Part shown: one piece after another, positions 36,723-50,096 of the stretch
How positions within the stretch are numbered: the first letter of the stretch is position 1
Layout: each line of letters begins with the position of its first letter
NCBI GenBank assembly: GCA_023055355.1
Contig: JALJCS010000001.1
Span: forward strand, 26,552,881 to 26,616,880
DNA: 64,000 nucleotides
Source: Agelaius tricolor
Taxonomy: Eukaryota; Chordata; Aves; Passeriformes; Icteridae
Reading direction: 5' to 3'
Translations under genes and position numbers: made by a program
Notes under the pieces: generated by a model
Database searches by the model: none
The model's input: the letters and a program-made list of their open reading frames with translations, nothing else
Told to the model about the DNA's origin: nothing

Positions 36723-39700
36723 TGTGTTACTGATACTCACACAGGTATGTGTATGTAAGTAGGTAAGTGATGCAAGAAAGAAATTTAAAAGTATTTTTAA
36801 AAAATAGCAAATACAGTATGATTAACCTTGGTGACAAACCCTCTCTTTCCTTTTTATCTTTTTTTAAATTTACACTGTGTCTCTTCAGTGTATGATTTAG
36901 TGCATGGTTGAAATTTGTCTGCTTCAAAGTCAACACTACCTGTTGTACTGAAAATGAGATTTGGAATGAATGTATCTAAATCTCTGTCAGATTTCATTTT
37001 AAATAGCTCTGAAAATTTAGGGTGACAACAAATCCCATTTGCCCCTGAGTTGGATGTTGTTGGAACATCCATGGGAGGTTTTTTGGTCATCCTGTTTGTG
37101 TGATCATTATGTTGTCACTGCGAAGACAGATGGGGAGATGGGAACCAAGAACAGTGTATTCATCTCTCACTGTACTTTAAAAGTAAATTATAAAGCATTT
37201 CATATTTGTGGTATAAGGTTAAGAATTAGAAAATGGTTACCTAAGAGCAAATAGTCCACTGTTATTTGTGTATTTAATTTTTTTTTTGATGACTCACATT
37301 GCAGAGGAGCACTCAGTCCTTCTAAAACTGGCAAAAGTAAAGCTGAAAAAGGGCTGAGGAGGGGAAAGTGTTAAAGCAGAATAAGCTTACTTACATAGAG
37401 GGTTAAACCTGTATGGTTTTAATGGCTATCATTCATGTCATTTAATCCTATGCCTATGTAGCCATTCTATGTAGGGAAGTTAGTTCAAGTGAGCACTTAG
37501 GGCTAGAAAAATTCTGCCTTCATTAGGGTGTGTGTGCATATAAGTTAGAGATACATCTCTGCATCCTAATAAGAGCCTGCAAAGTAGAGAGAGGCCATGT
37601 GGATCCCAGGAATGGTGTTTCAGGTTCCATGTGCTGAACACCTCTTGCGAGCAGCCTCAGACACTCTGCTGAGGAGAGGCTGTATGGTATGTCCATCCAG
37701 AAGCTCAGATTTTTTTTTTAGATTTCCAATTGTTCTATACGTTGTGTGAGATTTCAGATTTCATCCCTTGTCAAGACTTCAAACCTGGTCTTTTAGATAT
37801 CAATCAAAAGCACATTTTCTACCCTGTCCTCATTTACATTTATCTAATGCTTAAGGTCATTTGTGATCATTTGAGTGTATTTCAGCATATGGAATCAGTG
37901 AATAATAGATTTCAGCCTCACGCTGTGAAGAAAGATTGTGTTTTCACAAGACATGATGTTGTTTACTGGGTGTTAATAATCACTAATTAATAAACATATC
38001 TAGGCATCATAAAATGTTGCATTTTAAAGACTAAAAATGTCAAGTGTTTAACTTCTTGAGTGCAATAGCGTTTGAGGCATTATTTGCATAAATAAAATAA
38101 TTAAATAACAAAGGACTATATTAAAACATAAGACTCATTATAACACTTGATTTTTAATTCTACATTCTTAAGGGTTTTGCAGATTTGTTGTACAAGTATA
38201 AAGTTTTATAAAATGGCTATTCAAATGACTCTTTAATGGATTGATCAGTCCTTCAGATTCAGTAATGACGTGGTGCAGTAACAAAGTTATATGATCCCTT
38301 CTTAATCCCTTGAGGGAACTAAAAGGCTGATGTAAAGTCTGAAGTAACCTCAGAAAGTGTAGTGTTTTGGATAGAAGAATGCAACACTGGCATGCAAAGT
38401 GACATTCAGTAACTTCTTTTACATTGATCATGCAAATGAATATAGTGATGTCTGTAAGTGACTTACTGAGCATCAATTTAATCTGGAGAAGGCATCTTCT
38501 TTCTTATAATCATTTAGACAGCGTCCAGTCTTGCAACTTCACAGTGGCCAGTGCAAAGTTAAAAGATTCCTTCTGTATAAAAGATGATTCAGAATAGACT
38601 CTTCTCACAGCACCTTCAACTTATGTTAGGATCTTGCACTCTCTTCCTGGCACAGGAACAGAAATTATCAGTATGAGAGCAGTTTGAGACTGTTCTGGAT
38701 ATTTAAGTCTATGCCTGGAAAGTATGCCAAAACCTGCATGGAGCAAAAAGGAACAATCTGGTATCAGCCAAGAGAAGTTAGATTAAGACAAGCTGCCATA
38801 CATTTATTTATTTAGATTTATACAAAATGCAGTAAATGAGCACTTATCTAGCCCTCTGCCAAGTCTTGATTATTGTTTAAAAATACGGTAATGTAAGCCA
38901 AAGTGGCAGTTTGTTATATTGTGTGTTATAAGGTAATAATAGTAAAGAGTTTACTTTGCGGTGGATATACAATTCTATTTTATTTTTATTTTTCATTTAT
39001 ATGCTCAGGATTTCTTGCTTATGTTTACTAGAAATAGGTACAGTAATACCAAGTTACTAGTAATGTCTGGCCATAGTGAAGGGTATTAATACTGTGTATG
39101 GGTTCAACAATTTTATTTTTTTTACAATTCAGAAATTATCCATGAATTGCATTGTTTACCCTATAACTTAGCATACGTTTCTTTGTACCATCAGCTGTTA
39201 CTGGTTTGACATGTTTTATCATTGACATGGTTTATCATTGTTTTAACATGTCCACCAATGATTAAATTAACAACAAAGTCAAGAAATCCCTACTTCTTGT
39301 TTTCTATTTATTGTAATGGGGAAATCTTCCTGACACAGCTGTTAGAGTAGTAGAAGTTTGAAAAGTTGTTGTTATTACAAATGTCATAATGGAAAAACTT
39401 TACCAAAGAGGAAGGCTTGCAATGTATTCTGCAGGTTAAAAGACTCAGTCTGTCCTACCGACTAGGGAATTTGTTCTTCCTTCAGATTCCCTTGTCTGAG
39501 AACATGGAAATCTGTAAAGAACAAAAGTTGTGTTCTAATTGCCGATATGGGACCTGTGGAGTTTTAGCTGTGGAGAAGTCTATTGTTTTGCTAAGAGTTG
39601 CCTCAGAGAGATTCCATTTCATGTGAGAATATAAACAAGGACATGTAACATCAAGCCAGTAACAGAAATGCTTGTGGCAGTGCACCTTTTGGTTTGATTA

Positions 39701-40534
39701 GTAATAGTGTATGATATACTCTTTATTCATTCCGCAGTCATCTTTAGAACCCACATCAAGAATTAATGACCATGTAACCAAAAGAGACATTTCCTTCTGC
39801 TTAAAGATTAACAGATAGGTTATAATTTTATTTGAGATTTTAGTGTTCCTTACCAATGTAATGCAATTACAAGTTTCCAGAACTAAATCCATAATGAAAA
39901 AAAGACTCAAAATACTGAACGGCATCCAGCATAACAGTGGATGAGGTCTCAATGACAGAGCACTGAACTATATTGTCCTGATTGCATTTTTGTATTACTT
40001 TCCTCTTCATAATTGAAAAGGTGAATATTTTACCAAACTGCAATGTTCTTCAAATATGTCAACTTCATAACCTTCCTCATTTCAACTGGTCTTGTAACAG
40101 GTTCCATCAATGGGGGACAGACTTTCTCTGTTTTCATTCATCAAAATGACCTGAGTGTTGGTAAATTCAAACTTTTTCCAACATTTTATTGAATTCGCTG
40201 TTTGTCACCTTAGCAACCCTAAAGGAATCCCTTTCTTCCAACTACTTTTCCAGTCTCCTCAAGTAACTATCTTGCATGACAGCTTCTGTAGGTAAGGAGG
40301 AAGCTGCCAAAAGGAGCTGCTCTCTGGTTAGGAAGAAAAAGTTGCTGGTTACTGCTCACTTAATTTGATCACTTTGTGTATATGTGGAAAGAATGGTTTG
40401 TGTGCTCATGTCCATTCTGAAGTTGTAGCTCTCTTTCACAGAAAACTCAACTCAGGTGGAAAGCATTACACACCTCTGATCATACTTGCCCTGCTTTATA
40501 TCTTTTTCTGTTTCAATCTACTTATTTTTAGATG

Positions 40535-40558
40535 ACTGTGATCAGTACTGATCACAGT
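40535..40558. repeat. 24-bp perfect palindrome
   Basis: The sequence ACTGTGATCAGT followed by ACTGATCACAGT is its own reverse complement over all 24 bases. It lies just before the CR1-like relic. Confidence 0.95.
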
Positions 40559-40619
40559 ACAAAGTGTGCATAAATAGGTACATGTAGTGGAATAATTACG
40601 CTTTTTGTTCCCCTTCTAA

Positions 40620-41400
40620 AAATGCTTAACAGTGATTGGCTTTTTCCACTGCAGTTGAGCACAGAGCTAATAGTTTCATGACACAGTCTGTCACAACATC
40701 AAGAGCTTTCCAGTGACGGTCATTTTGGAGACCTTCATTTTCTATATCAAGGGATAATTATTTTTTCAGTTGTGCACTTTGCATTTATCCACACTGAATT
40801 TAATTTGTCATTTTATTCTACAGTTACACATCCTTCTTTTTTCTTTTCTTCCTTTCATCCTTCTGCAGTCTTTCATAGTCTAGTCTTTTCCTTACTATCT
40901 TGAATGACTTAACATCAGCAAACTTTGCCACCTCAATGCTCATCTCTTGTAAACATGTTGACTAGAACAGGTCCCAGGGGAACTCCACTGATTATGTCCC
41001 TCCACTGTGAGAATTGACCATTTGCTACTACCCTGTTCCCTGTCTTTTGTTCTATTATTTAGCATCATGTCAGGACTCTTCTTCAGTGACAGTCTGTTTT
41101 CCTAGAATGTTGATAGTGAGGGTCTTTGCCAATAGCTTTTTGGAAGCAGAGGCAGGCTGTCTTACCCAGATCTCCCTTATCTGAATACTTGTTAATGCCT
41201 TTGAAGGGCTCAAGGTTTGTAAAACAGGACTTCCTTTTACAGAAGACATTCTAAAAAGGCTTCTGTGCTGAAATGTCTTCAGTTTCTTTCACGGTGAAGT
41301 GAATATTTTGCACTGTTGCAAAGAATTAATTCCTCCTCTGTGAAATGTTCTTATCCTCTGTGAGTGCCCATTCTGTATCCCAATTATCAGCTGGTAGGAA
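40620..41400 (-). mobile_element. Old CR1-clade LINE relic, reverse-transcriptase region
   Basis: Read on the minus strand, this stretch carries the order of segments seen in CR1 ORF2: a KxxLFC-like part near 41.24 kb, the KAF.K-type part near 41.13 kb, the GVP.G...LGP.L-type catalytic surround near 40.98 kb (here shortened by a small deletion), then ADDTKL-like (FADV) near 40.92 kb and the KCK-type block near 40.78 kb. It has many indels and stops and no usable frame. The family call is from remembered antisense CR1 sequence; the exact subfamily is unknown. Confidence 0.75.
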
Positions 41401-43599
41401 GATTTAGCACAAAAGGAAAAGTTCACTTAATTTTGACTTACCTGATTTTATTATTATATTTAGTTTTGCAAATTTGTAATTTTTTCTTCAGTTGGGTGCA
41501 GCCTCAGCTTTTGGAGGAATACTTGAACTTTCTTTTATACCATTTAACCACTCCAGCTGACTTTCACAAACTTCCAAGCCTCTCCTATTTGTGTATTTCA
41601 CCAGTTGTGTTGACTTAATAAAGTACATTTTAAATTGTATTACACCTTCGTCTGACTTTGTGAGGACAGATAAGAATACATAAGGAGAAAAAATGTGTTG
41701 TCAAGCTTTGTAAAAAAAATTCTATGAGTTTGGAATAACAGGGGAAAAAAGTGTTAAAGTATCATGTTCCATTATTTTGAATCATTCTTCCTCAGATCTT
41801 TGACTGTATCTTAGCTTAAAAAACATGCTCTTGGTAAAACTATTCCTTCTGTACTCTCTTGTGCTGCACAAAAAGATTAGAAGAAGACCACTGATATGAG
41901 AAGGCGTAGATCTTTCCTCCCAGGGCTTTAAAGGAAAAATGTCCTTGAGATGTTAGAGCTGAAGATTATTTGTTCAATTCCTTTTTTGTATCCATCGTTC
42001 CAGCCATGTTCTACATTATTTCCTGGTTTATGATGCTGCCATTGTACCTTTGTCTACCCTTCCTTGTCTACCTTGGCTCTACATTAGTAGGCAGTCATCA
42101 AGTACATCTTGCACAGTTTCAGTGGGTTCTCTCCTTCACAGGTACTCTCAGCTAATCTTTGCCATAACAAACTTTAAATTTCGATAAGATTATGTTTACA
42201 GTGTTGTCTTTGTTTATTTCATTAGTAGTTATTCAAAAGTTAACCAAGGATTCTGAAAATGGCTGAAGTCCAGGAAATGGGCAGAAGAGTGAATCAGGGT
42301 TTGGAAATGAGAGAGTTAAAGAGCTTCATTTACTTGTCAAAGAAATTAATTGATTGTTAAGAAATGAATTAATTTTGATCTGAAAGTCTCATGTGAAAAA
42401 AATAAATCTTTAACAGAAGATCAGTCTTTAATCTAGTTTACAAGTACTTAACAAGATATAGAAATTGAAGCTAGGCTAGACAAATTAAATTCAGCCTAGA
42501 AAAAAAATGAGATTTGAGAGAATGATAATACATTAGAATATCTTTCCATGGGAAGTGATAGTATCTTAAGCAGTGAATGTGTTTGAATCTTTCTGAAACA
42601 CAGTTATTAGTTTCCTGAGATATATGGGCTTGATACAGAACTTTGAAAATCTTGGATGTTGCGGTGTCTTCTACCCTGAGAATTTAAACACCTGTGAACT
42701 ACATCTTCTCTGATGTTTTTAAGTTTTCCTTCATTCAGTCCTTCTGCACCTGCATTGTTCATTTTACATTCTTGGGTTTTTTCTTCTGGTTCCCTTGATT
42801 ATCCTCCCCATGGGTAGACTATTTTCCATAGAGCAATAAACTGATCATTTCCTTCTTATTTTTACAGAAGTCTATCAGTACAGTTATGTCACATATGCTT
42901 ATGCTGTCTTGCACTTTGAAATTATATATTTTTTATACCATATAATTGAGAACCATTTTTTTTCTTCCCAAATGTGCTTCATGGCCATCGCTAAAAACAG
43001 TAGTCCGTTTCCGAATAAAGGCTGATTTAGAATGTACGGATGTAGAGGAAGGATGTGAAAAGGCAAATTCACAAACACCACTGGTATTTTTTTATTAATG
43101 TCTTTTTCAAACAAGATATTCTCCCTTCTTTTAAATAAATAGCCACATTTGTGCTGAATATTGGCTTGTGACGTATCTACAAAATGAAAAGATTTATTCT
43201 ACAACAGTTGTATTTACATGCAGTGCATTAATTTTGTCCCAAAAACTTAGTAGCTTTTGATACATAGCAAATGTGTAAGTGTTAATACTGTTAGTTTTGA
43301 AGACAAAACTGTAATGTTCCCATCTGAATTTTAGCAAAATATGTTGAACAAAAAACAAAAGAGAAAATATGTTCTTAGAATAAGAAATAAGGCAAATGTG
43401 TAATTTTATAATGCACATTTTAAAAGGAACTTTTAGGCAGAAAAATCTAGATAGGATCATGTTATTATAGAATATCCAAATATTGAAGAGGCCCATAGTT
43501 GGGTGTGGTGGCTTTTTTCTTCTTTTATATTACCATATTAATGTGATGAGGTTTAATCATGAATTGTTGTAAAAGATACTTTATAAACACAGAGCAAAA

Positions 43600-45020
43600 A
43601 GATAGCTTGTGTTAGAGAATCTATGATCTAAGACCAGAGAGAGATATGGTGAGGAAGGATAACATGGGTAATTGAAGCAAACATGAGAGGCAAAATTGGA
43701 AGCACAAGAGCCTCTTCTCAGTTTATAGGTGCTATTTTAAAGGGCAGTTTCAAGGATAATGGAGTAAGTTTGTGAATATTGTGGATAACATAGCAGAAGA
43801 AGTTTGTACAGGTGTGTGGTTGAAAAGTTAAGTGGAAGATGTAGACTGACATTAGGGCTGATTAAAGGAGGGACTTGTCCTTTCAATATTGAATGAGAGA
43901 TAAAAAATAGGAATGTGAACTGTTGTGAAGCATTTGGAAATGACAACTTGCAACTTACCTGGAAGAGGACAGAGAAAGATGACAAGATCAGAGTTGTAGG
44001 CAAGAGAAACAACCTTTGTAGCAGCCTGCTGAATAAATATTAATATGGCAAGCCTGCATTTTCCACAAGCAGAGAGAACAGTATTGTGATGTTTAGATGT
44101 AAGTGATGATGACATGGTCAAGAGGTTGAGTGGATTGGTAAGAAACTTTTGAGAGGTATGATGCAGAGAGAATAACCGGTAGAGCTGAGTTATGCAGATA
44201 CAGAGAAAAGTCTAAGCTAAGCCTAGATTACAGACTAGAATTAATGGTTATGTCCAAAATGATGATCCATAAAATGTAGTTACAATGCCTTGTGCTACTT
44301 TAGATGCAATGAGCTTCTCACTCACTGAGGCTCTGAAAAATACTGAATTAAGTGTCTGTATGCACAGTATGAAGTAGAAAAATGAGTAGGTTTTTAGCTT
44401 TTATGGATGAGATAGCCCAGAAATAAAATTCAAAGGAAGAAAAGGTAGAGGTGGAACATTGTGAAATTATGAGAAATGTGGGAAATGTCTGAAGATAATC
44501 TTGAGAAGAGCATATTTTAAAAATTGTAAGACAAATAACGCAAGCATAAAACAGTGGAATTAAGAATTAAAACAAAGAGCAAGATATGTTGGTTGTAAGA
44601 GAGATAAAATGTCCAAGAGACTGAGAAGAAAGTGCAGATATTAAGTCTAGCTTGAGAAAAATCATTAGTATAATTTGAGAAGCGGAAATCAGTGACATGG
44701 AACTTGCCAAAATTTGCAAGGACATTGTTAGAAGAATGTGCCCATTGACAATTGTAAATATCACATTAGCAATGCTTAGAAATCTAAGAGGAAAGGAAAA
44801 ATGGTTGTACCTGCAGTTGAAAGCTTAACTTTGGTCCCTTCAAACCAGATATGCACTGTAGGGAATGAGATAATGGATAAGAACACAAAGCAAAGTAAAG
44901 CAGTGAAAGTAAGAAAGGCAGAAGGTGAAAGAAGGCGGAGAAATAAGAGCAGCCTTGTGAGAATATAATAAGAAAGATGGGGAAATTATAGTAGGCAATT
45001 TTGCAAGATTTCTCAGAGGA
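43600..45020 (-). mobile_element. Degraded L2/CR1-type LINE reverse-transcriptase relic
   Basis: The + strand is strikingly purine-rich over 1.4 kb and carries long frames only on the minus strand. The minus frame at 43852-44121 includes HNTVLSACGKCRLAI, then IQQAATKVV, matching the DYCN.LLS...C.L...IQNAAAK.. tail of L2/CR1-superclade reverse transcriptases. The flanking purine-rich text also resembles an abundant amniote LINE I remember. It has several frame breaks and is not functional. The boundaries are approximate. Confidence 0.68.
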
Positions 45021-48000
45021 GTTATAATGATAGGTGTACACATTGCCTCTATCACTAGATTAAAATCCATTTTCTTGATCTTTATACATAACTAAGGACT
45101 CTCAAACCAAGATCAAGGTGCAGAGAAACATCTTGATGATACCTTTTGTTAATGTGGTAATGAACTTGCTTGCTTAATGTCATAGAAAAAGTCATATAAG
45201 CCTCCAGACAAAACCTTTTACCTGAACCTGTATACTTTCCAATGATAATGCTTTTCAAAGATTGAAACTTAAATTAAAATATGAAAAGAAGAGGTGGGTA
45301 GATAGGGATTCTTGGTAGCTGTTCATCTGCTAATTGGGATGATTTTAAAAATCCTTATTAAAACTACTAATGCATTTTGAAGCAAGTAAGGCTTTTGTCC
45401 TTTTTTTCTAATTTTGAATTTTTGTCTTTATCTGCACAACTACTTATCTGCTAATTTGAGAGCTACTCTAGCTTGTGCCATTCATCACAAGAACATCTCA
45501 GAGGGTCTTGGAAATGTTTCAAGTTTTAACAATCAGAGACTTAACCTGTTTTTTCTCATATAAGTTACCTGCCTAGACACACTAGGAAGACAAACACTGA
45601 ATAACAGAAGTTGAATAATAATAGTAATGAAGAATTTTGCATGAGAAATAAAACCTAGTAAAATCAGGTCTTTTGTTGTAGATTGCTGAGATACTTTACC
45701 AGTGTAAGGAAAAGAGTGTTGACATTTGTCAGACTATCCTCCATAAATTAGAATTACTGTACAGGGAAAGTCTTAGCTGCTGTAGCTATCCCTGCAACAT
45801 TAGCTATTTTATTATGATTTTTTTTTCTTTGAAATACATGGAGCTATTTGAGGATACATTTTTGTGCTTTAAGTTTTGTATTTTCTTACTTGATCTTTAT
45901 GTTCTAATATCATAATTCTTATTCTTAACCTAATCACATTTTATGACTTGTCAATTGAAAAGAAAAACCAGGGGAAAAACGAAGAGTTTCTTTGATTGTG
46001 TCATGTATTGTGTTTGGAGTTTTTTAAAATGAATTTGTTTCAGAAGTCTTCATAATGTTAGAAGGTTGACAGCCTAGGAAACTAAAGCATCAGTACGTCT
46101 TTTCTCAGAGCATTTTGATAGTTTGCTTTATCCCTGACGTGGAGAAGCCACCTCTGCATGTGAGAGGATGGTTCATTTTCCATAGGTCACTTAGACCTTG
46201 TCCTTCTTGCCAGGACTACCCCCAAGATTGCTAATTATAGTAATAGGTTTGTGACGTGGGTACTTCTCCTCTGAAAACTGGTCAAATTCATTTGATACAG
46301 GCCATAAATCGGCCATTAGTGGGTATCAAGTTTCAGCTACCATCCCTTTAACCTAAATAGTAGCTGAACAGTGCAGTAGTGTTTTTCTCTTGCACCCTAT
46401 TTCATTTTTCATGTTCTTCTTGTAGACCAAAAGAGCTCCCAACTGTTTTATATTTCCATTGGGTCTCAGACCCTTTTCTGCTGAAACTCAGTTGCCTATT
46501 TTCACTTGTTAGAAACTAAACCTGCATGACTTAAATAAGCCAGTACAAAATAGTGTCAAGTCGGCTTTACACAGCCTTAAACATGTTGGTTTGTTGGTTT
46601 GTTTGGGATTTTTACAAAAAAAAAAGCACTGAAGTTGTGGCTTGGACAGAAATATACAGTAAAGCCCATTTCTCAAATGTACAGTGTAATTTCAGTTCTT
46701 AGTACTGTAGCATCTTCCCTCAAAAGAAAGGCATAAAAATAATGTTGCTTCAAAACTTACTTTGCTGGAAGAAAAATGACTTCAGAGAAAAATGTGGCTT
46801 AGGTAAACTAATTTAGTATCCTCATAAAGGAACAAGAGGAAAAGGAACAAGTAGACTTGCATTTTCTTAATGATGGCACTCAACACGATACTGGCAATTT
46901 AGGAGACTTTTTGTGGTGCGGTATTTTTACACCTATTTCTACTTTTTAAAAGGAAATTTCATAAAAACTGAGATTTTCAGATTTCCATTGCTACCACTTT
47001 TCTGGATTTCCTGGCAGTGATTTTTTTTTTTTAATGGAAATGCAATCAACCCTTGCTTCATGATGCCTTCAGTATTTCTTTCAGGTCTGACCACTAAGTC
47101 CGAGAGTCACATCCTCAGTAATCCATGAAGAAATTATGGTTCCTCACCCCCTTACTACATACAGATATATGCATTTAGCTACCTTTTTCAGGATTGTTTT
47201 GTAATATCAGTGTATTTTTCTGTACTTTGCAGTCAGGAATTGCATTTGGATTACAAAATTACTTTTTTGCTAGTTGATGGTATTTACATAAGTCCTAAGG
47301 CTGATTCACTGTTTTTGTTAGCCCTAGAACTCAGAATAGCTGATTTAGAACCAGGCTGATTCTGACATCAGTGTTAATGACAGAATTGTGCCGACTCTGA
47401 GCAGAATTGATTCTGATTCCCAGATATGCAGGGATATATCTGCTTTGCAGGTGCAGGTGCAGATGTTTGAAGGCAGCTCCTGCAGATCTGTGGAAGCAGG
47501 TAACAGTGTGGATAGGGGAGCCCTGGGTAAGCTGCTAGAATTGTTGTGGAAGTTGCAGCCAGTACTGCATTTCACATCTCCGGCTGTGCCTCCTTTACTA
47601 GTCATGCTTGCACTTAGCTAAAGATAGCATGGATAAATACATACAGCCTGTCCTTCATCTCTCCCACCAGTGTGCATTCATCCTGAGTCAGAGCAGGATG
47701 AGTCCCACTAGTGTTTATTGTTTTTACAAATTGTGTTTAGTTTACATGGTGATTTCCCTGCAGAAATAAAGATTTCCCTGTACTTTTGGAAAATACATGG
47801 CAAAGTTCATTTTGAATTGGTAAATTTTTCATTGGCCTTTGCATAATTATGATATCTTCATGAATGCAGCTGTACTGAAGCTAGAGACCAAAAGCAGGCC
47901 TTGTAGTAGGTCAGAAAAAGGGAGAAAGATTGGCTTATGGGTGGATGTGGTGCCCTTAATTCCCTCCTTTTAGCAATATGGATGCCAGCCATGTTGCACC

Positions 48001-48449
48001 ACTGCTCATGCTCCTGGAAACTCATCAATTCCATACTTTGCTCAGCACTTTGGTTTATGAGCTTTTACCTCTTGACACAAACTCCTCTGTGCCTACAGTA
48101 GGTGTGCACAAAAAATACTGTGTTTCAGGTGCCCAGCAGAAAGCTGACAGTAATGTGAGGAAGGGTGGTTGGGTTTGGTTTTGGTTTTTTTGCAGGAAGA
48201 GGGACCTGTGCTTCCTTCCCAACTGCATGTGTGAAGGATAGTAAACATATGGGTTAAAAAGAAAATCATAATTCAAATATCTGTACTGGTACTGATCAGA
48301 TCTCTGTTTCTGTAGCAATGAGAACCAAAGGTGGCCTTTTAAGGCTCACAGTTCTTCTACCAATTTCCAGTTCTGCTTCAGGCTTCTTAAAGTATTAGAG
48401 TGCGTGCTTTAAACCCACAAAACTTACCTTTACCTAATTTTCACCATTC

Positions 48450-49750
48450 TAACCTAAGTTTCCACGGAAACAGGGTTGAAAAAGCCGCTGGTAGCCAGCA
48501 GGCAGCCAGCAGCTGAGAGTGAGAACTCTCCTTTGTCACTTTCCACTACTGGATGCCTGCTGCGTGCCAGTGTGCAAAGCTACCTAGGCTTCTAAAATCT
48601 GGATTACTTTCAATTTAAGGGGGAAAAATTAAATTAATCTACTCTTTTCTGTCTTTGGATTGTCACAGTAAATTCCAGGAGGGCAAATGGGCTAATGAGT
48701 CCTGATCTGTTCGGTTACATTGAGCCCCACACAATCAAAGCTTTGCCAACCAACTGGGCCTCTCCTTTCATAATTTCCGTGTTTTAAAAGCATTCTGTCT
48801 CAAATTTTGTGGCTGTGGACATGTACATGCATATTTTGGTACCTTAATTCTTTGTGGCCCTGGGTCTATTTATCTACATAATTATGAGCCTTTTTTGCAT
48901 ACAGCATAGTCAATGTACAAAATTCCCTTTTTCTTGTATACTTAGGGAACATTTCTGAATGAACACGTTACAAACTGATCCTCAGTTAAATATTAGGAGT
49001 AGGATGTGAATGGAGATGGCTTTTAACCAGAAGTAGATTATAGCTGCGGGAAGACTAAAGGGTCTATTTGGTCAAGACTCATACAAAACTGAGATAAGCA
49101 TGCACAACCTGACAAGATCAGATTAGACCCTTCCCCCACAAATGCTTTTCCCATAAATATTTATCTACTTTCTATTATAAATAACCAGGAAATGAAAAAG
49201 GATAGATTCCCTTTTTTTAAAATAGCCTAGAAATAGAATTGCAGTTTCAAATGTTTGGGATAATGATATTTAAAGTATGCAGTAAATTCCAATACTAGTT
49301 GCTATATTTTAGATGGGAGTAAAGTACTGAAATTCCTTGTGGCAGCTACATAAATCGACAGCATTTATAAACAAAGAAGAACTTTGTGCATATGTGAATT
49401 TTTGCCTACCTCTGGGTATCTTAGAATTAAATAGTTTATCACCTGTGAGAAAATAGGTGTGGACAGAGTCAGCACTGCTGTATTTTTGAGCTTGCTGGAG
49501 GCAACATTACTGGCATTGAAGTTAAGCTTGGCATTTTTTCACCCCATCTCTCCTCCCTCCGGCCCAAGTGAATGCTCACTTCATCAATGAGAAACAAACT
49601 GAATTGCCTGCCAGATGTAGCAGAGATCCATGAAATCAAATCTATTCTGCAGATTTGTGCTTCATTCAGGTTGTCGATATTTTGACTTCACTTCTTCATG
49701 TAGTAATATTAAGGGGTAAAAAACTGAAGCTGTGCATGTGCCACTAATTC
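48450..49750. promoter_or_regulatory. Candidate conserved noncoding block upstream of the 50 kb exon
   Basis: Complex, repeat-free text with possible binding cores, including CAATCAAAG (TCF/LEF-like, 48733-48741) and GGGCTAATGAG, and stretches such as the one around 49600-49760. It differs in texture from the AT-rich intron either side. This is inferred by eye. Confidence 0.35.
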
Positions 49751-49952
49751 AGAAATGCATATTTGTTGGTGATCCACTCATCAGAATCTGAGTGGATTGC
49801 CTTTCTGCTATCATGAAAAATAGCTCTTTAGCTTTGAGATTTATATCCTTAAAAATGTACAGAATAAGATTTTTGCATTCATCTTTGAAAGTAACAAGTT
49901 TGCACTTTTTTAAACATTTCTGTTTCATATAAGAATAATATTAATACTTTAA

Positions 49953-50096
<144 letters not shown>

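Noticed and set aside
37420..37510. TCATTTAATCCTATG-containing segment, considered as another MIR
   Set aside because: Only a short match to the MIR 3' part with no neighbouring MIR segments in order.
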